Assembly: GCA_036397455.1 (NCBI GenBank)
Contig: DASWIX010000052.1
Coordinates: 1 to 64,000, forward strand
Reading direction: 5' to 3'
Source of the DNA: JADFNB01 sp036397455
GTDB lineage: Bacteria; Gemmatimonadota; Gemmatimonadetes; Gemmatimonadales; GWC2-71-9
DNA length: 64,000 bases
The notes below the pieces were generated by a model. It saw only the letters and a list, made by a program, of their open reading frames with translations. It did no database searches and was not told where the DNA came from. Position numbers and translations under genes: made by a program. Shown one piece after another: positions 44,025 through 51,893 of this stretch; position 1 is the first letter of the stretch; every line of letters starts with the position of its first letter.

Positions 44025-45784
44025 GAAACATCCCCTTGCTGCTCCTGGCCCTGTTGCCGGCGCCGTCGAGCACACGGGCCCAGGCAACGGACAGCGTCGT
44101 GATCGAGACGGACGTGGCGCTGGTCGCCCGCGACGGGACACGACTGTCGGCGGACGTGTACCGCCCCGCACCACCCGGCCGATACCCGGTGATCGTGGAG
44201 CGGACGCCTTACGACAACCGGGCCACCGGTGTCGCATTCGGCCCGCTATTCGCCGCGCATCGCTACGTGTACGTCGCGGTCGACGTCCGCGGGCGCTACG
44301 ACTCCCAAGGCACCTTCTATCCGTATCGCGATGATGCGTCGGACGGTCATGACGCGATTGCATGGGCCGCGACGCAGCCCTGGTCGGATGGGCGCGTGGG
44401 TACCTTCGGCGGATCGTATCTCGGGTTCAACCAGTGGCTCACCGCTCCCGGCGCGCCGGCCGCGTTGCAAACAATGGTCGTGTTCGTCTCTCCGGTTGAC
44501 TACTTCGACAGTCCGGCCCACACGGGCGGCGCGTTCAACCTTGGCGGGCGGTTGCCGTGGGCGTTGTTGGTCGATGACCGGGAGAATCAGGATCTGACCG
44601 CGGTCGACTGGACCACCGGATTGCGACATCTCCCGCTCGCGTCCGCCGACAGCGCCATCGGCCGAGACATGCCGCATTTCCGCGACTGGGTGATCAACGC
44701 GGACAAGAACGAGTACTGGGCGCGCTACCGCGTGGGCAACCGCTGGACCGCGATCGATATCCCGGTCCTGCACGTCGGCGGGTGGTACGATGAGTTCCTG
44801 CGTGGCACGCTGGCCGGGTTCACCCACATGCGGCAGGAAGCGCCGTCGCCGGGCACGCGTCGCGAGCAACGGATGCTGATCGGGCCGTGGACGCATAACG
44901 TGCTGGGGGCCACCGGCCGCGTGAACGACATCGAGTTCGGCCCCGACGCGGTGTGGCGGTTCCAGACGGAACTGGTCGCGTGGTACGACCGCCATCTCCG
45001 GGACGACACGGCCGTCGTTTTCCCCGGCGCACCGGTGCGGGTATTCGTGATGGGCTCCAACCGGTGGGCCGAGTTCGATGACTGGCCGCCGCCGGGCGCG
45101 ACGCCGACCCGGTTCTATCTGCACAGTGCGGGACGCGCCAACTCGGCGGGCGGCGACGGACGGCTCGACCGCAGCACTGCCGGCGAGGAGCCGGCCGATA
45201 CCTACCGCTACGATCCCGCCGATCCGGTGCCGAGCGTGGGTGGCGCCACCTGCTGCATCGCGCCGGGACTGTATCCCGAGATCATGCCCTGGGGACCGAT
45301 GGATCAGCGCGAGGTGGAATCGCGGTCGGACGTCCTGGTGTACTCGACCGCGCCGTTCGACCAACCGTTGACGATCGTTGGCCCCGTCCGCGTGCGGCTG
45401 CACGCCGCGTCATCCGCCATCGATACCGATTTCACCGCCAAGCTGGTCGACGTGTCACCCGACGGCTTCGCCCGGAACCTCACCGACGGCATCATGCGCG
45501 CGCGCTATCGCACTTCGACCGCCGAGGCGTCGTTTCTCACGCCAGGGGAGGTCTACGTATTCGACATCGATTTGGCGGCAACGGCCAACACGTTTCTGCA
45601 CGGTCATCGGCTGCGGCTCGAGATCAGCAGTAGCAACTTCCCCTGGTACGATCGCAACCTGAACACCGGTGAACACCCGGCGTTCGGAACGGAATCGCGC
45701 ACGGCGACTCAAACGATCCTGCACGATCGCGCGCGCGCGTCGTATGTCGAGGTGACGGTCGCCGGAGGCGGTGACCGCCTGTGA
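44021..45784 (+). CDS. CocE/NonD-family secreted hydrolase (X-Pro dipeptidyl-peptidase type)
   Basis: A 587-residue exported hydrolase. The ATG at 44021 (MRNIPLLLLALLPAPSS) starts a signal peptide and overlaps the DUF2779 stop. The alpha/beta core contains VERTPYDNR, the nucleophile in FGGSYLGFNQW, and the acid/base His in LIGPWTHNVLG. The C-terminal X-Pro_C jelly roll (VLVYSTAPFDQPLTIVGPVR ... HRLRLEISSSNFPWYDRN) completes the family. It cleaves esters or Xaa-Pro peptides. Coupling to a nuclease-like gene is unexpected and probably coincidental. Confidence 0.9.
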   Translation: MRNIPLLLLALLPAPSSTRAQATDSVVIETDVALVARDGTRLSADVYRPAPPGRYPVIVERTPYDNRATGVAFGPLFAAHRYVYVAVDVRGRYDSQGTFYPYRDDASDGHDAIAWAATQPWSDGRVGTFGGSYLGFNQWLTAPGAPAALQTMVVFVSPVDYFDSPAHTGGAFNLGGRLPWALLVDDRENQDLTAVDWTTGLRHLPLASADSAIGRDMPHFRDWVINADKNEYWARYRVGNRWTAIDIPVLHVGGWYDEFLRGTLAGFTHMRQEAPSPGTRREQRMLIGPWTHNVLGATGRVNDIEFGPDAVWRFQTELVAWYDRHLRDDTAVVFPGAPVRVFVMGSNRWAEFDDWPPPGATPTRFYLHSAGRANSAGGDGRLDRSTAGEEPADTYRYDPADPVPSVGGATCCIAPGLYPEIMPWGPMDQREVESRSDVLVYSTAPFDQPLTIVGPVRVRLHAASSAIDTDFTAKLVDVSPDGFARNLTDGIMRARYRTSTAEASFLTPGEVYVFDIDLAATANTFLHGHRLRLEISSSNFPWYDRNLNTGEHPAFGTESRTATQTILHDRARASYVEVTVAGGGDRL

Positions 45785-45870
45785 GTGTCGCTGGCCGTTC
45801 CCACGGTTGCACGACCCCAACCGGCGCAGCAGCTTCTCCCGCGCCCTCATCCGCCTGAACGGAGACGACC

Positions 45871-46842
45871 ATGGCATTCGAGACGACTCGGCGGTTGGCC
45901 GGCATCGCAGCAGTCGCCGCGACCATCCTGCTTGGTGGATGCAGCCAACGCGACGGCGCGGCGCTCGCCCCGGGCGAATACACCGTCCAGATGCCAGGCG
46001 GGAAGGTGTGGTACAAGATCGTCGGGGGCGGCCCCGGTGCTCCATTGGTCATCCTGCACGGTGGCCCGGGCGCGCCCAGCTACTATCTCAAGCCGTTCGA
46101 GGCTCTGGCTGACGAGCGCGCGGTGATCTTCTACGACCAACTCGGTGCGGGACGCTCGGAACACACCAGCGACACCACACGCTGGACCATCCCACATTTC
46201 GTCGCCGAGTTGGACAGCCTGCGACGGGTATTGGGGCTGTGGGACTTCCACCTCATGGGTCACTCCTGGGGCACGATGCTGGCCGCCGAGTACGCGTTCA
46301 CGCATCCCGATAGCATCAAGAGCCTCATCTTCGCGAGCCCGGCGTTGAGCACCGCGCGCTGGCTGGCCGATGCGGACAGCCTGGTGAAGACCCTCCCCCG
46401 CTCGCTCCAGCAGGCGATCGCGCGCAACGAGGCGCGGAGCACCTTCGACGCGCCCGAATACCAGGCGGCGGTCGGCGCGTTCTACGAGCGGTTCCTGTCG
46501 CGCAAGCTGCCGTGGTCGGCCGATATCGATAGCACGTTCAACCAGTTGAACACCGACTTGTACGGCTACATGTGGGGCCCAAGCGAATTCACCGCGACCG
46601 GGACGTTGAGAGACTTCGATGCCACGGGTTCGCTGGAGTTGCTCCAGGTCCCCGCGCTGTTCACCACCGGTGAGTTCGACGAAGCCTTACCAGCGACCGT
46701 GCGGTACTACGCCAGCCTGATGCCGGGCTCCGAGGTCGCCGTCATTGCGGGAGCCGCACACCTCACGATGCAGGACAATCCCGAAGAGAACATTCGCGTG
46801 GTGCGCGAGTTTCTCTATCGGATAGATCACCAGAAGCAGTAA
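45871..46842 (+). CDS. Lipoprotein alpha/beta hydrolase, proline-iminopeptidase type
   Basis: A 323-residue S33-family enzyme with a lipoprotein signal (ATILLGGC, lipid-modified Cys near residue 24). It contains the family opening VILHGGPGAPSYYLKP, the DQLGAGRS turn, the nucleophile in MGHSWGTMLAAEYA, the acid in FTTGEFDEALP and the catalytic His in IAGAAHLTMQDNP. Proline iminopeptidases release N-terminal proline from peptides. It follows the CocE gene after 86 bases, so a common secreted-peptide route is plausible. Confidence 0.88.
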   Translation: MAFETTRRLAGIAAVAATILLGGCSQRDGAALAPGEYTVQMPGGKVWYKIVGGGPGAPLVILHGGPGAPSYYLKPFEALADERAVIFYDQLGAGRSEHTSDTTRWTIPHFVAELDSLRRVLGLWDFHLMGHSWGTMLAAEYAFTHPDSIKSLIFASPALSTARWLADADSLVKTLPRSLQQAIARNEARSTFDAPEYQAAVGAFYERFLSRKLPWSADIDSTFNQLNTDLYGYMWGPSEFTATGTLRDFDATGSLELLQVPALFTTGEFDEALPATVRYYASLMPGSEVAVIAGAAHLTMQDNPEENIRVVREFLYRIDHQKQ

Positions 46843-46915
46843 GGTCGGCAGGGCGAGTCTTGGCGGGACGAGGGTCGCCGGATCGGGACTCGGAGCGGTG
46901 CGGGACCGACGCATC

Positions 46916-46980
46916 GTTGGCAGTCCCGCCCTGAGAGGGCGGGCTCGGCCAAGAACTCGGTCCTGAAGGACCGTGGGTTG
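46916..46980. repeat. REP-like palindromic repeat, copy 1
   Basis: A 65-bp element made of two small hairpins: CCCGCCCT-GAG-AGGGCGGG (46925-46943) and CGGTCCT-GA-AGGACCG (46958-46973). A nearly identical copy starts 74 bases downstream. It lies in the gap between two convergent hydrolase genes, the usual site for REP-type elements. Confidence 0.8.
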
Positions 46981-46989
46981 CGCGGCGTT

Positions 46990-47054
46990 GTTGGCAGTCC
47001 CGCCCTGAAAGGGCGGGCTCGGCCGAGAACTCGGTCCTGAAGGACCGTGGGTTG
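46990..47054. repeat. REP-like palindromic repeat, copy 2
   Basis: Second copy of the preceding 65-bp element, differing at about three bases, including a loop change GAG to GAA; the hairpin stems are intact. Tandem pairs like this are typical of REP elements mobilised by a RAYT transposase encoded elsewhere. No such transposase is visible in this window. Confidence 0.8.
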
Positions 47055-47061
47055 TGCGTCG

Positions 47062-48800
47062 CTAGTACCGCCAGCTCACGGTGTCGGCTCGCGGCGGATG
47101 GTTCTTGCGGATCTGATCCATGATCCGCGGGATGAACATCTGGTGGTAGCGTAACCGCGACAGCGCGTTGGGCCTGGTGTGGTCGCCGTTCCAGCAGTGT
47201 TCGTCGCGCGCGCCGTACTCAACCGCCCCGTCATAGTAGGGGTCGGTCGTGCTCTCCAGAAACTCCTCGGCGAGGTAGACGGCGTTGTTGAGGTAGTAGT
47301 TGTCCATCTCGCCGACGTAGATGAACAATTTCCCGCGCACCTTGGGGCCCAGCGCGGCCCAGTCGCGACGCAGGATTGCACGAGGTCGTAATGCTCGCGC
47401 CAGTACGCCGCGACGTCGTGATCGATGACGCCGGTGCGCTTGTCCCAAATCGGTTTGGGATATCCGTCGTCGCCCACCGGCGAGTACACCGACTGCCACA
47501 CATCCCACTGGTCGCCCGAACGACCGCGACTGCCAAGCGCCAGTTCGCGGTGATTCATCTGCTCCAGGGTGGACTGCACGTGACCGAGGTAATCGCGATG
47601 GCCGGGGCGCGGGGTGCGCTTCCACCGCTCGTCCGGATAGTAGGCGTTGTTGTCTTCGTAGATGTTCACCGCGGTGTACGCGCGGAAGTCGATGGGATCA
47701 GGGCAGGCGACCCACGCGCCGTTGAAATCGTCGGGGTAGAACACCTGAACGGCCATCGCCTCCCATCCGCCGGTGGACCCGCCGTAGGTGAACCGGGCCC
47801 AGCCCTCGCCGAGGCCGCGATATTTCCGTTCGATGTATGGGATCAGCTCCCGCATGATCGCGTCCCCGTACGGTCCGTTGTTGGCCGAGTTGACCGCGTA
47901 CGAGTCATCGTAGAATGGCGTGGGATGTTGCACGTTGATCAGCAGCACGCGCGGAGAATCCGGGCCGATCCAATCGCGGTAGAACTGATGGGCGTGTTCC
48001 TGCTGGATGCGATTGTAGCAATCGAGATCGAACCGCGCGCTGTAGCTGCACGGCAGCTCCGCGTCCGGCGGCGCTTCGCGAAACCCGCCGAACGTGTAGG
48101 GGAAATGTCCGTGATCGACGACCAGCGGATAGCGCGCGTTGGGATGCTCGTCGAATGCTTCCGGCAGCAGGATGTTGGCGCCGAGGAACATCGGGCGACC
48201 CCAGAACCGCGTCAGCAGGTCGCTCTGGATCCGCTCGTGCCGGATGTACTTCGTGTCCGGCGGATCGGGAATGGGCGGGATTTCCTGATCCAACGTGATG
48301 CGAACGACGGCATCCCGCCTCGGGGTGACCGTGATCGCGCGTGGTGTCGAGTAGAGATTCCCCGGTTTCCGGTTCCACTGTTGTCCTTCCCCACGGTCCG
48401 GCGGGAGCTTGACCGTATGACCGTCAGAGCGGTGAAACGTCTCGTAGCGGTTGAGCAGAGCCTGGACCCAGTAGCGTCCGGGCGGAACGTCGGCCAGGCT
48501 GGGCAGGGGGTACCCGAAGGCCGTGGCGTCCACGGTCGCCGCGTGGCCCGGCGCCAGACCGTCGACGTCGACCCCGAACACGAGCTGGGTGTTGGCGCCG
48601 TCGGAGATCTGGAACCGCGGCTCGTTGGTCGAGTCGGCAGAGATCAACAACAGCACGCGACCGTCCAATGACTCGGTGCCGCGCTCGGTGGGAACCGAGA
48701 TGGCGAAGCTGAGCCCCTCTTGGGGAGACGGCGCACGAGCACTCGAGCCGACGAGCAGCGGGACGCCGACGAGCACGAGCGCGGCAACACGGTGGGTCAT
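47062..48800 (-). pseudogene. Secreted esterase, interrupted by a frameshift
   Basis: An exported esterase-like protein of about 578 residues once the frame is restored; signal peptide near the start (LVLVGVPLLVGSSARA). The nucleophile elbow is TYGGSTGGWEAMA, preceded by YPLVVDHGHFPYTFGGF. Near base 47376 one base is missing. Upstream codons read REHYDLVQ and then become nonsense-like (SCVATGPRW), while another frame resumes with ILRRDWAALGPKVRG, KLFIYVGEMDNYYLNNAV and continues to PRADTVSWRY and a stop at 47062. Either a real mutation or a read error is possible; no homopolymer explains it. It converges on the lipoprotein hydrolase gene across the REP pair. Confidence 0.75.
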
Positions 48801-48872
48801 GACAGATCCTCACACGAGGTGGCGTGGGAACGATGCGCCATCGACTGGCGGAGTCAAGCCAACCCGCGCGAC

Positions 48873-49652
48873 CTACGACCCGCCGAGGAACCAGTCGAGC
48901 GCGGCCTCGGAGACGGCGGCGGGCACCTGATGGGTTCCGCTGAACTCATTGAACGTCACGTCGTAGCCGTCGTCACGCAGGCCCGGCACGATGCCGTCAC
49001 GGCTCAACTTCACCGGCAGAATCGGATCGTTGGTCCCGTGCGACACGTAGACCTTGGGTTTGCCGACGATCGGCTCGGCGGGAACGATGAACCCGGGTGA
49101 ATACGCGATGAGGTGGGTAAACAGATCGCCGTTGGACAGCCCGACCGACAGCGCGTCCGACGCCCCGTCGGAAAACCCGCCGAGCGCCAGGTGCGTGGGA
49201 TCGACGCGGTAATGGTCGAAGGTCTGCTGCAACGCCCGATCGAGAAACCGGACATCCGGCCCCCACTGGCCCAGCACGACATCCCAGGTGCTCCCTCGCG
49301 AATCCGGCGCGAGTACGATCATGCCGCGCGCTTCCGCCCGGGCGTGGTAGCTCTGCCATTCACTCCCCGAGCCGCCCGCCCCGTGCAGCACGACCATGAG
49401 CGGCATCGGCGCGTCGGGCGTGTAGCTCTCAGGCACGTAGAGAAGGCCATCGCGCGCGGTCTCGAGCCCGAGTGGGTTGAGCCCGTGGGTGGGTTCCAGC
49501 GCCGGCAGCCCCGGGCGCGCGGTGAGGCGCGGCGCCGTGACCACGACCTCGGTGGGCGTCCGGCCGCAGCCCAGCAGGGCCGGCATCAGCGCGGCGGCCG
49601 TGGCGCCCGCCACGAATTCCCGTCGCGACATCAGGCCATGGATGGAGGTCAT
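48873..49652 (-). CDS. Tat-exported lipoprotein phospholipase/carboxylesterase
   Basis: A 259-residue serine hydrolase. The N-terminus (SRREFVAGATAAALMPALLGC) has a twin-arginine motif followed by a lipobox cysteine, so it is probably a Tat-exported lipoprotein. The catalytic triad is recognisable: Ser in LGGFSDGASDA, Asp in SHGTNDPILPV and His in SGTHQVPAAV; the oxyanion motif is VVLHGAGGSG. The ATG giving MTSIHGLMSRREF is used; a second ATG seven codons in (MSRREF) is equally possible. It lies 72 bases downstream of the frameshifted esterase gene's start, on the same strand. Confidence 0.85.
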   Translation of the reverse strand: MTSIHGLMSRREFVAGATAAALMPALLGCGRTPTEVVVTAPRLTARPGLPALEPTHGLNPLGLETARDGLLYVPESYTPDAPMPLMVVLHGAGGSGSEWQSYHARAEARGMIVLAPDSRGSTWDVVLGQWGPDVRFLDRALQQTFDHYRVDPTHLALGGFSDGASDALSVGLSNGDLFTHLIAYSPGFIVPAEPIVGKPKVYVSHGTNDPILPVKLSRDGIVPGLRDDGYDVTFNEFSGTHQVPAAVSEAALDWFLGGS

Positions 49653-49801
49653 GCGTCGACTCGTTGCCGTCGTGCGTGGCACGGCGCGTTCGCGATCGGT
49701 TTTGGCATGCGGTGGAATACCCGCCGCCTCTCCTCGGGTGCCCGACGACATGCGCCGAGGCGATCAGGGTTCGGGGGCGCACCCCCCCGACCGTGCGGGC
49801 G

Positions 49802-50881
49802 TCAGCAGAGCGTGGCGCCGAACAGGGTTCCTTCGTAGTTCAGTTCGGTGATCCGACCACCGGTAACGAAATTCACCGTGGCAACCCCGGTGGTGCCGTC
49901 GGCGAACTGCAACTGGACTCGACTGCCCACGGTGGTCCCCTCCACGCGATAGCGCGCCCGGTTCCCACCCTGGCCCGAGTAACCGGATCCGGTCTCCACG
50001 TTCCACGACGCCTCGTTGCCGATCGACATGCCGCCGCGGCCGTCGAACGACACGCGGGTGCTGCGGGAATAGCCGCCGTCGGGGGAGCTCGAATAGGAGC
50101 AGAGCATTCCCTGCAACAGGTGATCGAATTGACCCGGCTGTCCCGCCGGCGGCGCGCCACCCTGTCCCGTGCCCGGTGCCGCCACCTGCGCACCACCCCC
50201 GCGGCGACATTGGGTCGTGGTCCCATCCGGCCGCCGAACGGTGAGGTTGTCTCCGGCGAGCTGGTAGCCATAGTCCGCCGTCCCGCCGCCATCACTGACC
50301 CGAATCATATCACCCACGAGCTGATACCCAACCGGCGAGCCATTGTATTCGAGCTGCGACTCGGATCGAAAGATCATCTGCGCCGGTCCCTCGGGGGATT
50401 GGCAGGACCACGCGCCCATCAGGCCCTTGCCGGCACCCGCCCCACCGCCCGCGAGCGGCCACGCCCCGCGAGCTTGGCCGGAGGTGGGCGGCTTGCCAAC
50501 CGTGCCCGGCGTCCCGGCGGTACCGCGCGACTCGAACACCAGCTGTCGCGCGGAGTCGTAGACGGGTTGTCCGTCCTGCCCCGCGTCGAACAGCGTCAGC
50601 ATCAGGCGTCCGCCGTCAACCGACGCTTCAAAAAACATCCCACCCGACTGGTCGTAGACGGCGCCGACGGCGGTACCCTGCTCCATGACACCTTCGACGG
50701 TGTACGTCACGCCACCACCCGACATCGTGCCCGTGACCTTGCCGCCCGCATCCTGGCGCAGGGTGATCGTGACGGGCCCTTGGTCGCCCTGCATGACGTA
50801 AGTACCCGAGACTCCCTGGGCGGACAACGCGGCGGGCGAGCACAGGGCGAAGACGAGGAGAACGATGGAGCCGGTACGCAT
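49802..50881 (-). CDS. Secreted hypothetical beta-rich protein
   Basis: A 359-residue exported protein of unknown function. The ATG giving MRTGSIVLLVFALCSP starts a signal peptide that ends near ALSAQ. Three beta-rich units separated by Gly/Pro linkers are visible: GVSGTYVMQGDQGPVTITLR ... GTAVGAVYDQSG; LMGAWSCQSPEGPAQMIFRS ... CRRGGG; and LLQGMLCSYSSSPDGGYSRS ... GTLFGATLC. Each resembles a small lipocalin-like or DUF-type strand set (SGxYxxxG...G), and the last two each hold a Cys pair. I do not recognise the family. Confidence 0.7.
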   Translation of the reverse strand: MRTGSIVLLVFALCSPAALSAQGVSGTYVMQGDQGPVTITLRQDAGGKVTGTMSGGGVTYTVEGVMEQGTAVGAVYDQSGGMFFEASVDGGRLMLTLFDAGQDGQPVYDSARQLVFESRGTAGTPGTVGKPPTSGQARGAWPLAGGGAGAGKGLMGAWSCQSPEGPAQMIFRSESQLEYNGSPVGYQLVGDMIRVSDGGGTADYGYQLAGDNLTVRRPDGTTTQCRRGGGAQVAAPGTGQGGAPPAGQPGQFDHLLQGMLCSYSSSPDGGYSRSTRVSFDGRGGMSIGNEASWNVETGSGYSGQGGNRARYRVEGTTVGSRVQLQFADGTTGVATVNFVTGGRITELNYEGTLFGATLC

Positions 50882-51034
50882 GGCGCACCCCCTCGGCAAG
50901 AGACGGGAACGGCGGCAAACCCGACCGGATTCATTCCCAATTGCTCGCGCGATGGCCGCGAGCGTCCGCTGCTCGAAGATGCGGTTTGCGGGTCTGATTT
51001 GGAAGGGGGTTACGGCCGAAGGACGAACTACGGT

Positions 51035-51508
51035 TCACGACAAGTTGGTCGATGCGCTGTTGTTAGACGCCCCTGTCATCTGGTCGTAGCGGCAGCTGCG
51101 GGCCTCCCCGACGCTGTGCGCCAGCGTCATCTTGCCGCTCTGTCGCGCCCCGTGGAGGAGCGCGGCCGGAGTATCGCGGAGCGCTTCGCGCAGCCGCACC
51201 TCGAGGTGGCGGGGGAAATCCGGCTCTTCGCTAGCTCGAGGCTCGGCGGACCGCCCCCGCGCTTGCCGAGCACGACTTCGAGTGCGCCGGTGAGCAGACT
51301 CGCGTAGGCAACGCGGGCGTCGCCGAGCGAGCGCGCCGCGGTCGGCACCACCGGACGCCCCGGCGCCCCAGCGCCAGCGCTCCTCTGGAGTCAGGGAGAC
51401 GTCTCCCTTCTTTGCGAACACCTCCCGGTCCGTTCCAGCGACCAGTTCCGAAAGGCGGTCGATCGCCCTGAGCACATGCCCGAGAAAGACCGCGTCAGGC
51501 AGCGGCAT
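51035..51508 (-). pseudogene. Chimeric remnant: HepT start fused to an AAA (DUF4143-type) ATPase start
   Basis: This frame joins unrelated fragments. Residues 1-31 (MPLPDAVFLGHVLRAIDRLS and on to TDREVF) are the beginning of a HepT toxin, overlapping the MNT gene by 14 bases as in intact MNT-HepT operons. The middle is unrecognisable. The last about 65 residues (HLEVRLREALRDTPAALLHG then ARQSGKMTLAHSVGE) are the N-terminus of a DUF4143-type ATPase with its Walker A (GARQSGK), cut off soon after. Neither the HepT RNase motif nor Walker B is present, so the product cannot be functional in either role. Confidence 0.65.
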
Positions 51509-51863
51509 CGAAGATGACGGACGCGCTGGCCAGGATCGGCTCTCTGAGGTACGGGCTCAGTCCCGGCTCGGTGATCCCGTCCACCGGCCGCCCGAAAAAC
51601 GCCTCCAGCTCATCCTCAAGGCGGAGCAGTTCGAAGAAGCCACTGGGCGAGCCGAAATCGACCAGGAGGTCGATATCAGAGTCCGAGCCCGCCTCGTCCC
51701 GCGAGGCCGATCCAAAGATGCGGAGCTGCGTCACGTCGTGGCGGGCAGATGTCCGCAAGCCGCTGGCGATCGAACTGGACCATGCGCCCAAGCGCTCGGC
51801 GATGGCCGTCCACGTCAAGCCGGCGGTGCCAGGCCCCTGCGGGTGCCGCAGTGGCCCGCGCAC
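51495..51863 (-). CDS. MNT-type minimal nucleotidyltransferase (antitoxin)
   Basis: A protein of up to 122 residues with the minimal nucleotidyltransferase signature LRIFGSASRDEAGSDSDIDL (GSxxR...SDxDL). In MNT-HepT systems this domain adenylylates and silences HepT. The ending (GLSPYLREPILASASVIFDA) is typical. The start is uncertain: the first 15 residues look unlike the family, and a TTG at about 51818 is an alternative. Because its HepT partner is truncated just downstream, this is an orphan antitoxin. Confidence 0.78.
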   Translation of the reverse strand: MRGPLRHPQGPGTAGLTWTAIAERLGAWSSSIASGLRTSARHDVTQLRIFGSASRDEAGSDSDIDLLVDFGSPSGFFELLRLEDELEAFFGRPVDGITEPGLSPYLREPILASASVIFDAAA

Positions 51864-51893
51864 GACACGCCACGCATCCTGTTCGCAACCCCC

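Noticed and set aside
46921..47054. The hairpin repeats as a CRISPR array
   Set aside because: There are only two copies, each with two internal palindromes, separated by a 9-base gap that is far too short to be a spacer.
51050..51070. GTCTAACAAC on the minus strand (GTTAGAC at 51062-51068 on the plus strand) resembling one end of an integron attC site near a toxin-antitoxin remnant
   Set aside because: No matching second core site lies within about 150 bases on the expected side, and no integrase gene is present, so it cannot be called an attC site.
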